DNA of 64,000 nucleotides from ENR-C20 sp942493145 (lineage in GTDB: Bacteria > Bacillota > Clostridia > Acetivibrionales > DTU013), in contig OW818679.1 of assembly GCA_942493145.1 (NCBI GenBank), positions 2,852,001 through 2,916,000 on the forward strand. The letters are read 5' to 3'. Position 1 is the first letter of the stretch. Every line of letters begins with the position of its first letter. Below, piece after piece: positions 1-9,067 of this stretch. The position numbers and the translations under genes are program-made. Below the pieces are notes generated by a model. It ran no database searches. It saw only the letters and a program-made list of their open reading frames with translations, and was not told the DNA's origin.

Positions 1-3000
1 TCTCTTTCCCTGCATGAAGGCAGGCTTATCAGCGACAGGCCGCTTGTATGCTTCTTTTGATCCGTTTTCAGCCGTATCAATAATGGCAAAACGCCTTTTA
101 AGTTCAGTAACGGTAAGCTTTGCAGGCAATTCAACAGTGTTTTTATATGGATATGACCATTCCAGCCTGCTCCTCACAAATTCATAGTCTGCATCAGGCT
201 CGGTATTCGGCTCTTTATCCGGTTGTTCTTTTTCCGACCATAGCGCCAGATTTTTCCCGATATCAGTTTCCGTCCTTCTGCCCTCTTTTATATCACTGAT
301 ATCCCAAATATTTACCTTCCATCCGGATGGGTCCTCTACGATCGCCCCTGCCATTTTATCTCTTTCAGCCACCGTCGCAATATCCCTGATGGCCCCGCCA
401 TCTCTGTGCCTGGTTATGGCCGGACCCAACCAGTCAAGATAGCATGTGCCCCTAAGAACTTCATATTCGGGGATTTTGCCATCTGCCGCAGCCACGACTC
501 CTGCCCACCCCTTAACGGAGCCTTTCAGGTTTCTGGGCGCTGCTGTTATGATTAATTTCTCCTTTGCCCTCGTCATTGCGACATATAATATCCTCATCTC
601 CTCGGACAGGGTTTCCAGTTTTAGTTTGTATCTGATTGCCTGTTTGGGCATGAGCGGCCAGGTGATCCTCCTCACGCAGTCTACGATGTCAGGTCCGAAG
701 CCGAGATCCTGATGCAGGAGAATTTTGCCGTTCATATCCTGCATATTGAACCTCTTTCCACAGCCCGACACGAACACGACAGGGAACTCAAGGCCTTTGC
801 TCTTGTGGATGCTCATTATCCTTACCACATTCTCATTCTCACCGAGGATTTTGGCGCTTCCCAAGTCACCGCCTCCACTTTTGAGCCTGTCAATAAAATT
901 AACGAAATTGAAAAGGCCTTTGTAGCTGGTTTTCTCATACTGTCTCGCCCGTTCGAAAAGCATTTTGAGATTGGCCTGGCGTTGTCCCCCTCCCGGAAGT
1001 ATTCCCGAATAGCTGTAATAGGAGGTATCGGAAAAAAGGTACCATATAAGCTCGTCAACAGGTGTACATAGCGACTTATCCCTCCACTTTTCCAGCCTGC
1101 CCAGAAAATCGGATGTTTTTATCCTCAAAGGGTTCTCATTCACACCCTCGATCTCATCCTTAGTCTCACCCTCTATCTCATCCTTAGTCTCACCCTCGAT
1201 CTCATCCTTAGTCTCATCTTTAATCTCATCCTCATTTACTTCAACAAACCTTTTCATCGCATTGTAGAAGGTGGCATCCCTGTCGGCAAGTCTGATATCC
1301 GTCAACTCATCCGGCGAAAAGCTTCCTATGGGTGAACGAAGTACGGCAAGCAAGGGGATATCCTGAAGAGGATTATCTATTATCTGAAGCAGGGACATCA
1401 CTGTCTGAACCTCAAGGGTTTTGAAATAACCTGATCCGGCATCTGCATAAGCAGGTATGCCCATCAGCGCAAGTTCTTCGGCAAATACGCCCGCCCAGTT
1501 CCTGGTAGTCCTGAGCAGTATTACGATATCACGTAATTCAACCCCCCTGTAACCGCCGATGGAGCTGTCATAAACCATAGTCGGCCTTTTATGTCCATCA
1601 AGGTCATTACCAAGCAGCTGCAGTATACGTCCGGCAACCATGCCGGCTTCAGCCTGTATTACATCAAGGGGCTCATCGTCATCACTGTCATTGATAACTG
1701 TTGTGCCATCATCACCAGCTTCCTCTCCCTCTGTAGTATCTGAACCCGTCATACTTCCACCTGTCATGCTTACGCTAGTCATACTCCCTTCTGTCATACT
1801 TCCGCCTGTCATATCCACAAGGTTGAGTTCAACTGGTCCGCCTATATCCGGAACCACTGACACCTTACCATCCAATGGACCAACTTCCTCTGCCGGAGGA
1901 TAAACAGCACCTGTGTACAGTGCCTCTTCCTCCGTGTAGTCCAATTCTCCTGCCAACACCGACATTATCTGCCTGAAGACATAATTGACACCATTGATGA
2001 TTTCACCACGGCTTCTGAAATTCTTGAACAACCTTACCAGCATGCTGTCCTGGCCATCTGATGCAGGATATGAATTGTATTTTTGCAAAAACAGCTCCGG
2101 TTTTGCCTGTCTGAATCTGTATATACTCTGCTTCACGTCGCCTACCATGAATACATTAGGCTGGCCGGACTTCCTGCGGGAAATGGAATTCAGTATGACC
2201 TCCTGAATAAGGTTGCTGTCCTGGTATTCATCAATCATGATTTCTACATAACGTTCCATCAGGCTTTCGGCAACCTGGGTCTCTTCTCCATTATCCATAA
2301 GTATGCTGAGGCACATATGCTCAAGATCATTGAAATCCAGTACTCCTTTTTCCTTTTTTCTTGCTGAATACATCTTTCCGAATTCCAAAGCAAGAGCAGA
2401 CAAGCATTCCAGCAGAGGATAAAGCTTTTCCAGGTCGGCGATTATTTCCTGTGAGCCTGTATTGAATACGCCGCTGCAAATTTTACGGATACAGTCCCGC
2501 ATATTGCCTCTTGCTTTTTTTACCCTCTCCTGTGCTTCAGTGTCCGCGTCCTTACCACATTTCGGCAATCTGGACGGTTCAAAGCATGAAAATGCATTTT
2601 GTACCCTATCCCAACTCCCGCCATTTTTCAACGACTCCACAAGCATATCGAGCTGATGCAGGTCGTCATCCAGACATGCTACATATGATCCAAGTCCGTT
2701 TGCAGAGGCAGCTTCTTCTTTTGCCGCAATGTTTGCCCTTCTGACGCCCTCCAACTCCACTGCAATTGTATCAAGGAGCACCTTTACCCAGTTAGTCTCA
2801 AAAAGCTCCAGGCTGTCTTTAAGCTTGTATTCGGCTGTATGCACTTCAAGCCATTCCTGAGGCCAGGGGCTGCTGCGGATGAATTCAAACAGATCAAGCA
2901 CGATAGTCTGCAGACCTTCATCGCTTCTTCCGCCACCATAGCTGTCAACAAGGGCGTAGAACTCCTCGCCCGTATGATCATCATCATATTTGGCTTCAAA

Positions 3001-3429
3001 CAATTCTTCCAGTATATCCAGCTTCATGAGCGTTGTTTCGGTTTCATCAGCTATCCTGAAACCAGGATCGAGGTCTATCCTGTGAAAATTGCTTCTCACT
3101 ACCTCAAGGCAAAATGAATGTATCGTTGTTATCGAAGCCTTATCCAGAAGGGCCATCTGCTTTTGGAGCAGCGCTGATTCCGGATGTGCCTCAAGCTCTT
3201 CCTCAAGGGCTTTCCCTATTCGCTCCCTCATCTCTGTGGCAGCGGCATTGGTAAATGTAACAACCAGCAGTCGGTCTATGTCTATGGGATTTTCACCCGT
3301 TATCTTCCTGATGATCCTTTCAACCAATACGGCAGTTTTTCCGGCGCCTGCAGCGGCAGCGACAAGCAGGTCGCAGCCATCACGGCTGATTGCGGTCAGT
3401 TGTTCATCCGTCCATTTATTCCTTCCCAT
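1..3429 (-). CDS. addA: AddA, helicase-nuclease subunit A (partial, C-terminus off the left edge)
   Basis: Helicase/nuclease subunit of the AddAB double-strand-break resection complex, the Firmicutes counterpart of RecBCD; acts on DNA ends and produces the 3' tails used by RecA. 1143 codons are present and open to base 1; the family is usually about 1200-1250 residues, so part of the C-terminal RecB-like nuclease domain is missing. Visible motifs: Walker A GAGKTAVLVERI near residue 28, TNAAATEMRERI, DEYQDSN (Walker B), GDVKQSIYRFR, SIHKSKGLEFPVVF and LYVAMTRAK (UvrD/Rep motifs). The ATG at 3429 has GGAGG nine bases upstream and lies inside the end of addB (14-base overlap), so translation is probably coupled. 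Two in-frame repeat insertions interrupt the protein. Confidence 0.95.
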   Translation of the reverse strand, partial: MGRNKWTDEQLTAISRDGCDLLVAAAAGAGKTAVLVERIIRKITGENPIDIDRLLVVTFTNAAATEMRERIGKALEEELEAHPESALLQKQMALLDKASITTIHSFCLEVVRSNFHRIDLDPGFRIADETETTLMKLDILEELFEAKYDDDHTGEEFYALVDSYGGGRSDEGLQTIVLDLFEFIRSSPWPQEWLEVHTAEYKLKDSLELFETNWVKVLLDTIAVELEGVRRANIAAKEEAASANGLGSYVACLDDDLHQLDMLVESLKNGGSWDRVQNAFSCFEPSRLPKCGKDADTEAQERVKKARGNMRDCIRKICSGVFNTGSQEIIADLEKLYPLLECLSALALEFGKMYSARKKEKGVLDFNDLEHMCLSILMDNGEETQVAESLMERYVEIMIDEYQDSNLIQEVILNSISRRKSGQPNVFMVGDVKQSIYRFRQAKPELFLQKYNSYPASDGQDSMLVRLFKNFRSRGEIINGVNYVFRQIMSVLAGELDYTEEEALYTGAVYPPAEEVGPLDGKVSVVPDIGGPVELNLVDMTGGSMTEGSMTSVSMTGGSMTGSDTTEGEEAGDDGTTVINDSDDDEPLDVIQAEAGMVAGRILQLLGNDLDGHKRPTMVYDSSIGGYRGVELRDIVILLRTTRNWAGVFAEELALMGIPAYADAGSGYFKTLEVQTVMSLLQIIDNPLQDIPLLAVLRSPIGSFSPDELTDIRLADRDATFYNAMKRFVEVNEDEIKDETKDEIEGETKDEIEGETKDEIEGVNENPLRIKTSDFLGRLEKWRDKSLCTPVDELIWYLFSDTSYYSYSGILPGGGQRQANLKMLFERARQYEKTSYKGLFNFVNFIDRLKSGGGDLGSAKILGENENVVRIMSIHKSKGLEFPVVFVSGCGKRFNMQDMNGKILLHQDLGFGPDIVDCVRRITWPLMPKQAIRYKLKLETLSEEMRILYVAMTRAKEKLIITAAPRNLKGSVKGWAGVVAAADGKIPEYEVLRGTCYLDWLGPAITRHRDGGAIRDIATVAERDKMAGAIVEDPSGWKVNIWDISDIKEGRRTETDIGKNLALWSEKEQPDKEPNTEPDADYEFVRSRLEWSYPYKNTVELPAKLTVTELKRRFAIIDTAENGSKEAYKRPVADKPAFMQGKR
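1147..1238 (-). repeat. 24-bp in-frame tandem repeat in addA
   Basis: Almost four copies of a 24-base unit (for example CTCGATCTCATCCTTAGTCT plus four bases) encode repeated EGETKDEI. The charged segment lies between recognisable helicase motifs, probably in a surface loop. The unit is a multiple of three, so copy-number changes keep the frame. Confidence 0.85.
1748..1816 (-). repeat. 15-bp in-frame tandem repeat in addA
   Basis: Four and a half copies of a 15-base unit (GTCATACTTCCACCT and variants) encode MTGGS/MTEGS/MTSVS repeats, followed in the protein by an acidic GEEAGDD stretch. A low-complexity insertion not expected in the AddA core. Confidence 0.8.
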
Positions 3430-6400
3430 CAGCTGCCACCTCCATTCCCGTTCCGTTTGCGCCTGCATTTGCTGTTGCGCCCGCATCTCCCGTTGCGCTT
3501 GCGTTTGCGTCCCTCATCTTGTTCCAGACCTGGTCGTCATCCATATCACTCAGCACCCTGTATTTGTTGTCCTTCAGCGTCAGGTCGAACTGACAGACAG
3601 CGGAATATTCGCACCAAGTGCAAGCTGTAGCAGTTCTTTTCTTATAAGGGCTTGCTGCAACATTCCCCCTGACAATCTCCGTTCCGAGTGCTGTCAAAGT
3701 CTTCTTTATATGACTCCTGATCAAACCGAACTGTTCCATGGTAGCAGCCGAGGACCTGCCCAGGATATCGCCTTTGTTGATACGGGCAGGTATGATAAAT
3801 GAATCACCGGTCAAATCTCTGTCCATCGCCCTGATGAGCTTGACATCCGCCAACAGCAGGCCCTTCATCCTAAGTTCCTTCATTATGCCCTTTTCTATAT
3901 CCTCCTCGGTCAGCGTCCGTTCTCCACGTATGACAGGGTCATCCAGCCTGAAATAAAGAACGCCACCTGGAAGGAGCCCACTGTCCCCTTCCCCCAGCAC
4001 CGCATCCATATAGGTCAACAGCTGTAGCTGCAGTCCATAATATACATCCACAAGCTTCAAGGCTTTATTTCCTGATTTATAATCCACTATTCTGAGATAA
4101 GTCCCTTCTTCATCGGAGTATTTATCTATCCTGTCGATTCTCCCTGTGAGTCTCATGGTTTCGCCTGAGGGGAGTTCAATGGTAATAGGGGGAAATTTGC
4201 CATCCTCCCTGAAGTCGGCCTCATATCTATACGGATCAAAATTGCTTCGTTTAAAGTGTTCTGCAGTCAGCATGACCGAACGTGTAATAACATTCTTCAA
4301 TCTTGATGTAAGCCATGTGTATCGCTTCGAGCTGTTGAACACACTTCCTGCCATCCCGTCAAGCATTCCGTCAACAATATCCGATACCTTTCCATAGCAC
4401 CAATCCCTCTCCAGTTCCCTCCAGCTGACACCCTCAGCAGCCAGCATCTTTGAAAATTCCTCCATCACGTTATGCATGAAGGTTCCCACATCAACCGGCT
4501 TCCAGCTGAAGATGCTCCTTTCACCGGCCTTGAGCCCATATTGCACAAAATATGAAAATGGGCAGGCCGAATATGTCTCCAGTCTTGATACGCTTGAATA
4601 TAACGGATTGCCATAAAGCTTCTGCGCCTTTTCCCTTGCAACCGGCGAAATTCCTCCGGTATGACCAAGTCCCGAAAGAATCCTATCGGTTTGCCCCTTC
4701 CATGGTTCGTGTCCGTTGAACCAGCTGAATACCTTTTCCCATACCGGGTCGGTCTGTTCTCCGTCATGCCGCTTCCTGGCAGCTGCTATCAACCCGTTGA
4801 ATGCCGGCAAGGCCGCTGCAATCAGTTCTTTATCGTTAAATCCTTCAGCATTGCCGCTTATATTGCTTCTTACCATTATGTCAGGAAATATCCTTTTTAT
4901 ATCAGATACTATCCTTGATGGCCTCATTGCCTTGCCGTCCATATCCGCCGCAGGCCAGCTCAACCGGAGGTAATCTGATGATGTGGTCAGGGTAGTATAG
5001 ACAAGCAGCCTTTCCTCATATGCCCTGCTCCTTGAATCTTTAGCCAGTTCCATTCCAGCACCGGACAACCTGTTTCTTTCAGTATCGCTCAGTATACCCT
5101 CTTCCATTGCTGCAGCTGGGAAAACCCCGTCATTTAACCCAAGTACAAACAACGCCTTGATTTCGTGGCTCTTTGATCGTTCAACACTCCCGACCAGAAC
5201 CTGATCAAGCGAAGCAGGAACCAGGCCTACACTGTATTCCTCCAGTCCTGACTCCAACAGTTTTCCGAAACTGCCTGCGTCCATGGGGCAGTTCTCAGAG
5301 ACCTCTACCAACTGGTCAAGGAGCTCCATTACCGCTTCCCATACCTGTCTGTATTCATTTGCCTTTGAAATCTCACCGGCTGTGGTGAAACCCTCAGCCA
5401 GCATTTCAATCTTATCCTTAATTCCATTACTTACCATCAGATCATATAAAGCAGCGCATACGTCTTCAGGCTTCCGTGAGGCTTTCATTGCAGCATGGAA
5501 ATTCATTAATGGCTCTGCAACAATCATTCTGCAGGAATTGATCCTTTCGAGATATTCTGCTTCCCTTTCGGCTGCATCACTGCCAGAAAAACCGCAATCA
5601 GGCCTGAAATCCCATGCTTCCGGCCTGTCCCACCTGCTCCCCCTGATACCGTTGGCCAGCACGTAATTCTCAAGCATATCAGTCTGTTCACGTCCAAGAC
5701 CGGTAAGGCCTGTCTTCAAGTATCTGAACACCGGTTCATATGACCAGTTGCTTTTTATTATCTCAAGAGCAGACAATATGAAAATGACAACCGGGTTGCT
5801 CATGATATCCTTTTTATTGTCTATGAAGAAAGGTATCCCGTGTTCATGGAAAACAGTTCTTACGACCTTTTCGTAGCCCTCCATATTCCGGCTTGTGACA
5901 GCAATATCCCTGTACCTGTAATTCCTGTCCCTGCAAAGTGCAATTATTTCCCGGGCAGCATCTTCAACCTCAGCAAACATATTTGAAGCCGCAAGTATGA
6001 AGATGTCACCAACCGAACCATGAAATCTGGTATAAGGGTATGTAAAAATATTCTTTTCAAGATGTTCAAGTCCGCTGCCGTCAGGGAATCTTCTGCTTCT
6101 TGTAAGATGTAAAGGCTTTTCAAATTCTGCTCCTGTTTCTGAAGCCAGCCTTGTCAGCCTCGATGCGGTGTTTCTGACCGGCGCAAAAAGAAGGTCGGCT
6201 GTCGTTTCGCCCTCTACAGCAAGGTAATCCGTACACAAAGTTATATTCACACGACCGGCTATCGTCAGCAGTTTTTTTACAACTGCATATTCCTGTGGTG
6301 TAAAGCCGGAAAACTCATCGATCCATATTTCAGCATTTTTGAAATGCTCTGATCTTTCTATCTTTTCGCAAAGCAGGGTAAGGTCGTCATCCGAATCTGC

Positions 6401-6928
6401 AAACCTTCCGGCTATGAAGTCTTCAAAATCTCCATAGACCATTCCCAGATCATGCAGCTTGTCCATAAGCAGATCATGTGCGCCTGCATCCATATTTTGC
6501 GTCATATCCTTAAGTCTTTCAGGCGTCACCGCATATCTCCTGAATTCGGTGATCATATCGGACAGGGTCTTTACAAAACCCTTCTGCCGGGCAGCCATTC
6601 CGAAAGCCTTCATTTCATCTGCCCTGTTTTCCGTTATTCGACTCAGTATCATGTTTTTACCAGCCTGATTGATGCTTCTGCGCACCCTTCCACCGGTTTC
6701 ATTGAATACTCTGTAAGCAATCCTCCTGAAGCTGAGCACCTCAGCCCTTATGGTACCTTCCCTTCCGGTTGCCATTATAAGGTTACGCTCAGCCTGAAGG
6801 GAAAACTGCTCGGGTACTATCAGCACAAGGGGATTATCCCCTCCCGCTTCCAGCGCCTTCTTGATTTCATCAAGGCAAAAACGGCTTTTTCCGCTGCCTG
6901 CACGCCCGTAAATAAACCTGAGGCTCAT
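3416..6928 (-). CDS. addB: AddB, ATP-dependent helicase/deoxyribonuclease subunit B
   Basis: Second subunit of AddAB, 1170 residues, normal family length. It begins MSLRFIYGRAGSGKS, a Walker A motif at residues 8-15, as in other AddB proteins. The C-terminal nuclease domain carries the iron-sulfur cysteines: one in YSACPFSYF near residue 790 and three in CTWCEYSAVC near 1101-1110. The frame is open about 106 codons further upstream, but that stretch lacks family features, and the ATG at 6928 has a GGGAG site, so I start here. The last 30 residues are Ala/Gly/Thr-rich (NASATGDAGATANAGANGTG), another low-complexity tract. addA overlaps the 3' end. Confidence 0.95.
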   Translation of the reverse strand: MSLRFIYGRAGSGKSRFCLDEIKKALEAGGDNPLVLIVPEQFSLQAERNLIMATGREGTIRAEVLSFRRIAYRVFNETGGRVRRSINQAGKNMILSRITENRADEMKAFGMAARQKGFVKTLSDMITEFRRYAVTPERLKDMTQNMDAGAHDLLMDKLHDLGMVYGDFEDFIAGRFADSDDDLTLLCEKIERSEHFKNAEIWIDEFSGFTPQEYAVVKKLLTIAGRVNITLCTDYLAVEGETTADLLFAPVRNTASRLTRLASETGAEFEKPLHLTRSRRFPDGSGLEHLEKNIFTYPYTRFHGSVGDIFILAASNMFAEVEDAAREIIALCRDRNYRYRDIAVTSRNMEGYEKVVRTVFHEHGIPFFIDNKKDIMSNPVVIFILSALEIIKSNWSYEPVFRYLKTGLTGLGREQTDMLENYVLANGIRGSRWDRPEAWDFRPDCGFSGSDAAEREAEYLERINSCRMIVAEPLMNFHAAMKASRKPEDVCAALYDLMVSNGIKDKIEMLAEGFTTAGEISKANEYRQVWEAVMELLDQLVEVSENCPMDAGSFGKLLESGLEEYSVGLVPASLDQVLVGSVERSKSHEIKALFVLGLNDGVFPAAAMEEGILSDTERNRLSGAGMELAKDSRSRAYEERLLVYTTLTTSSDYLRLSWPAADMDGKAMRPSRIVSDIKRIFPDIMVRSNISGNAEGFNDKELIAAALPAFNGLIAAARKRHDGEQTDPVWEKVFSWFNGHEPWKGQTDRILSGLGHTGGISPVAREKAQKLYGNPLYSSVSRLETYSACPFSYFVQYGLKAGERSIFSWKPVDVGTFMHNVMEEFSKMLAAEGVSWRELERDWCYGKVSDIVDGMLDGMAGSVFNSSKRYTWLTSRLKNVITRSVMLTAEHFKRSNFDPYRYEADFREDGKFPPITIELPSGETMRLTGRIDRIDKYSDEEGTYLRIVDYKSGNKALKLVDVYYGLQLQLLTYMDAVLGEGDSGLLPGGVLYFRLDDPVIRGERTLTEEDIEKGIMKELRMKGLLLADVKLIRAMDRDLTGDSFIIPARINKGDILGRSSAATMEQFGLIRSHIKKTLTALGTEIVRGNVAASPYKKRTATACTWCEYSAVCQFDLTLKDNKYRVLSDMDDDQVWNKMRDANASATGDAGATANAGANGTGMEVAADGKE

Positions 6929-7054
6929 ATCTATTCTCCCAACTGAACTCAATGTATAAATTCTAACATAGTGAGAGACAGCTTTAAAGCAAATGAGCAT
7001 AGTAATATTTACGACTTTTTGGAATTCTACGGTTGAGGAATTGGGAAAAAACGC

Positions 7055-7082
7055 TAAACCATTTTCATAAAAAAGCCGATAT
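7055..7082 (+). promoter_or_regulatory. Sigma-D (FliA)-type promoter
   Basis: TAAA at 7055-7058, 16 bases, then GCCGATAT at 7075-7082. This matches the Bacillus sigma-D consensus TAAA-N15-GCCGATAT, with one extra spacer base. It points at the EF-hand gene, with transcription expected near 7089. Confidence 0.6.
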
Positions 7083-7100
7083 AAGTTGAGTAAGTATAGC

Positions 7101-7122
7101 CATGGGTTACGGATAACCCATG
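7101..7122 (+). other. Hairpin in the 5' leader of the EF-hand gene
   Basis: CATGGGTTA-CGGA-TAACCCATG, a perfect 9-bp stem with a 4-base loop. It lies between the predicted sigma-D start and the ribosome binding site at 7151-7157. No U-run follows, so it is more likely an mRNA stability or translation element than a terminator. Confidence 0.55.
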
Positions 7123-7166
7123 CTCTTTCAATAAAAAATCCCATAAGTGCAGGGAGGCATGATTTT

Positions 7167-8282
7167 ATGAGGATAGCAGATTCAAATGTCACACTTTCGG
7201 CAGCCACATCATCAGTAGAAAAATACAACCGCGAGGAATCCCTCAAAACCTGGACAGGTAATCAAAGGCCTGATTTTGAAGGCGTGAACTCCGGTAAAAA
7301 TCAATCTTCAGTCCCATTATCAACTGAATTAAATGACATCCTTCAATTGTCGGAAGAAGGCAAAAAAGCTCTGCAAAACTCCACATCAATTAATACAGCC
7401 CCTGTCGGGGACACTGATTCAATATCTCTGGAACTAAGTGACAAGGATAAGCTGAAGCTCAGGTTAATTGAAAAGATGTTGGAGGCGCTGACCGGCAAAA
7501 AAATCAAGCTACGTACCCTTGATAAGATTGATATGAAAACCGGCAATGCGGAATGTGACAGCAAAACCCTGAAGGTATCACAGCAGGCAGCAGGGCAAAA
7601 TGTCCAAAGGGCTGGATGGGGAATGGAGTACGACCTCCACGAATCATATTATGAAAAGCAGACTCTTTCTTTTTCTGCAGACGGCGTTGTTAAGACTGCA
7701 GACGGCCGCGAAATCAAATTTTCTCTTGATCTTAATATGAGCAGGGAATTTGCTTCACGAACGGATATTTCAATTCGTGCAGGAGATGCAGTCAAGGTGG
7801 ACCCGCTTGTCATCAACCTGGACTCCAATGCACCCAGCCTCACACAGGAAAAATACAGCTTCGACATAGACAATGACGGTGATTCGGATCAAATATCATT
7901 CGTATCCGGAGGCAGCGGCTTCCTTGCAATCGATTCCAACGGCGATGGAATCATAAACAATGGTTCGGAGCTTTTCGGGCCACAAAGCGGCAATGGCTTC
8001 AGCGATCTTGCAGAGTATGATACCGATGGCAACAGCTGGATTGATGAGGGTGACGCTGTATATGACAAGCTACGCATATGGACAAAGGACGAGAACGGCA
8101 ATGACCAGCTTCTGGCCCTTGGTGAGCAGGGAGTGGGCGCCATATACCTCGGGAATGTAGGCTCAGCCTTCAGTCTTAAGGACAGCAGCAATGCCCTGCA
8201 GGGAGAGATAGCCAAGACAGGAATTTACCTGAATGAAAACGGCACTGCCGGCACGATACAGCACATAGACCTGGCAATATAA
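7167..8282 (+). CDS. EF-hand/calcium-binding protein of unknown role
   Basis: 371 residues. The ATG at 7167 follows AGGGAGG by nine bases; an in-frame upstream extension has no such site. The N-terminal 190 residues are polar and unrecognised. The C-terminal part contains Asp-rich loops resembling those of RTX/FrpC-like proteins: FDIDNDGDSDQISF, IDSNGDGIINNGSELFG, YDTDGNSWIDEGD and TKDENGNDQLL, ending in a beta-rich AIYLGNV segment. No signal peptide or membrane segment is seen; export by a flagellar-type or other leaderless route is only a guess from the sigma-D-like promoter. It is the only gene on the plus strand in this stretch, divergent from addB. Confidence 0.7.
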   Translation: MRIADSNVTLSAATSSVEKYNREESLKTWTGNQRPDFEGVNSGKNQSSVPLSTELNDILQLSEEGKKALQNSTSINTAPVGDTDSISLELSDKDKLKLRLIEKMLEALTGKKIKLRTLDKIDMKTGNAECDSKTLKVSQQAAGQNVQRAGWGMEYDLHESYYEKQTLSFSADGVVKTADGREIKFSLDLNMSREFASRTDISIRAGDAVKVDPLVINLDSNAPSLTQEKYSFDIDNDGDSDQISFVSGGSGFLAIDSNGDGIINNGSELFGPQSGNGFSDLAEYDTDGNSWIDEGDAVYDKLRIWTKDENGNDQLLALGEQGVGAIYLGNVGSAFSLKDSSNALQGEIAKTGIYLNENGTAGTIQHIDLAI

Positions 8283-8297
8283 CGGAGAAAATATGTG

Positions 8298-8395
8298 AAG
8301 GGACACACCTCAGCATATCAGTGAAGTGCACCCCAAATGTTGGACTAACCAACATTTGGGGTGCTGAACACAGTGAAGTCTGAGGTATGTCCCTT
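8298..8395. repeat. Nested palindromic element between convergent genes
   Basis: Outer arms AAGGGACACACCTCA (8298-8312) and TGAGGTATGTCCCTT (8381-8395) pair at 14 of 15 positions. Inside is a perfect 16-bp stem, GCACCCCAAATGTTGG (8328-8343) and its complement (8349-8364), around ACTAA. The outer arms match those of the triple repeat at 9999-10185. It sits 15 bases after one stop codon and 6 bases from the next and could serve as a bidirectional terminator. Confidence 0.85.
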
Positions 8396-8401
8396 TATTT
8401 A

Positions 8402-8962
8402 CTATCTCCTGCCTCTGTTTGCTCTGCCGTAGTTGGTATTGGTATTATTGCCTTCTTCCCGATTAACGCCTCTTTCAAATGCCTTAAGGTGACTGACCGA
8501 TGCTTTCCTGAGGCTTTCAAATACCGTTCTGACATCATCCGGAAGTTCCTGGCCAAGAAACCTGTCATACATTTCTATATTGCTTAATTCAGCCGATACC
8601 CCTGCTTTCATCGAATCAAGAAGGGTTGATGGAGCAGATACATATGAACTGGCCTTATCTTCAGGGATTTTTATGTCATATTCATTGAACAAAGGTGTCA
8701 ATAGGTCGATATGTCTTTCTTCAGCTTTAATAATGTTGGAAAATGGCCTTATATTGCCATATTTCTCAATAATGGTTTCATATTCGGCCTTTGCGACATA
8801 TTCATCCTGGATTGCATATGCGAGCATATCCCCAAGCGTAAGGGTACTGTCAGCCTTTGCACCTGTTGAACCGTAGGTTTCGGGTATAGACCCTGCAAAC
8901 GCCGAAATATTCATGCTTCCAACCAACATAACCATAATAATAAATATAATTGCTTTTTTCAT
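8402..8962 (-). CDS. DUF2202 ferritin-like secreted protein
   Basis: 186 residues starting MKKAIIFIIMVMLVGS, with a signal peptide of about 22 residues ending near AFAG. The ATG at 8962 is preceded by GGAG; an ATG seven codons upstream has no site. The body matches DUF2202, a ferritin-like four-helix family: MLAYAIQDEYVAKAEYETIIEKYG, KAEERHIDLL and VSHLKAFERGV place Glu and His residues as expected for a di-metal centre. The tail is Asn/Gly/Arg-rich. Substrate and function are unknown; it probably acts outside the membrane. Confidence 0.8.
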   Translation of the reverse strand: MKKAIIFIIMVMLVGSMNISAFAGSIPETYGSTGAKADSTLTLGDMLAYAIQDEYVAKAEYETIIEKYGNIRPFSNIIKAEERHIDLLTPLFNEYDIKIPEDKASSYVSAPSTLLDSMKAGVSAELSNIEMYDRFLGQELPDDVRTVFESLRKASVSHLKAFERGVNREEGNNTNTNYGRANRGRR

Positions 8963-9067
8963 AATAAAATCAACTCCGTTCATAATATTTATAATTTAAT
9001 ATTAGAACTAAATTGTGTTCAAAATATGGTAAAATTCCAAAATAAGCATGAAAAATCCTAAGAAAAT

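Noticed and set aside
3089..3802. Plus-strand open frame of 237 codons across the addA/addB junction
   Set aside because: Low-complexity composition and complete overlap with two clear helicase genes; an antisense artefact.
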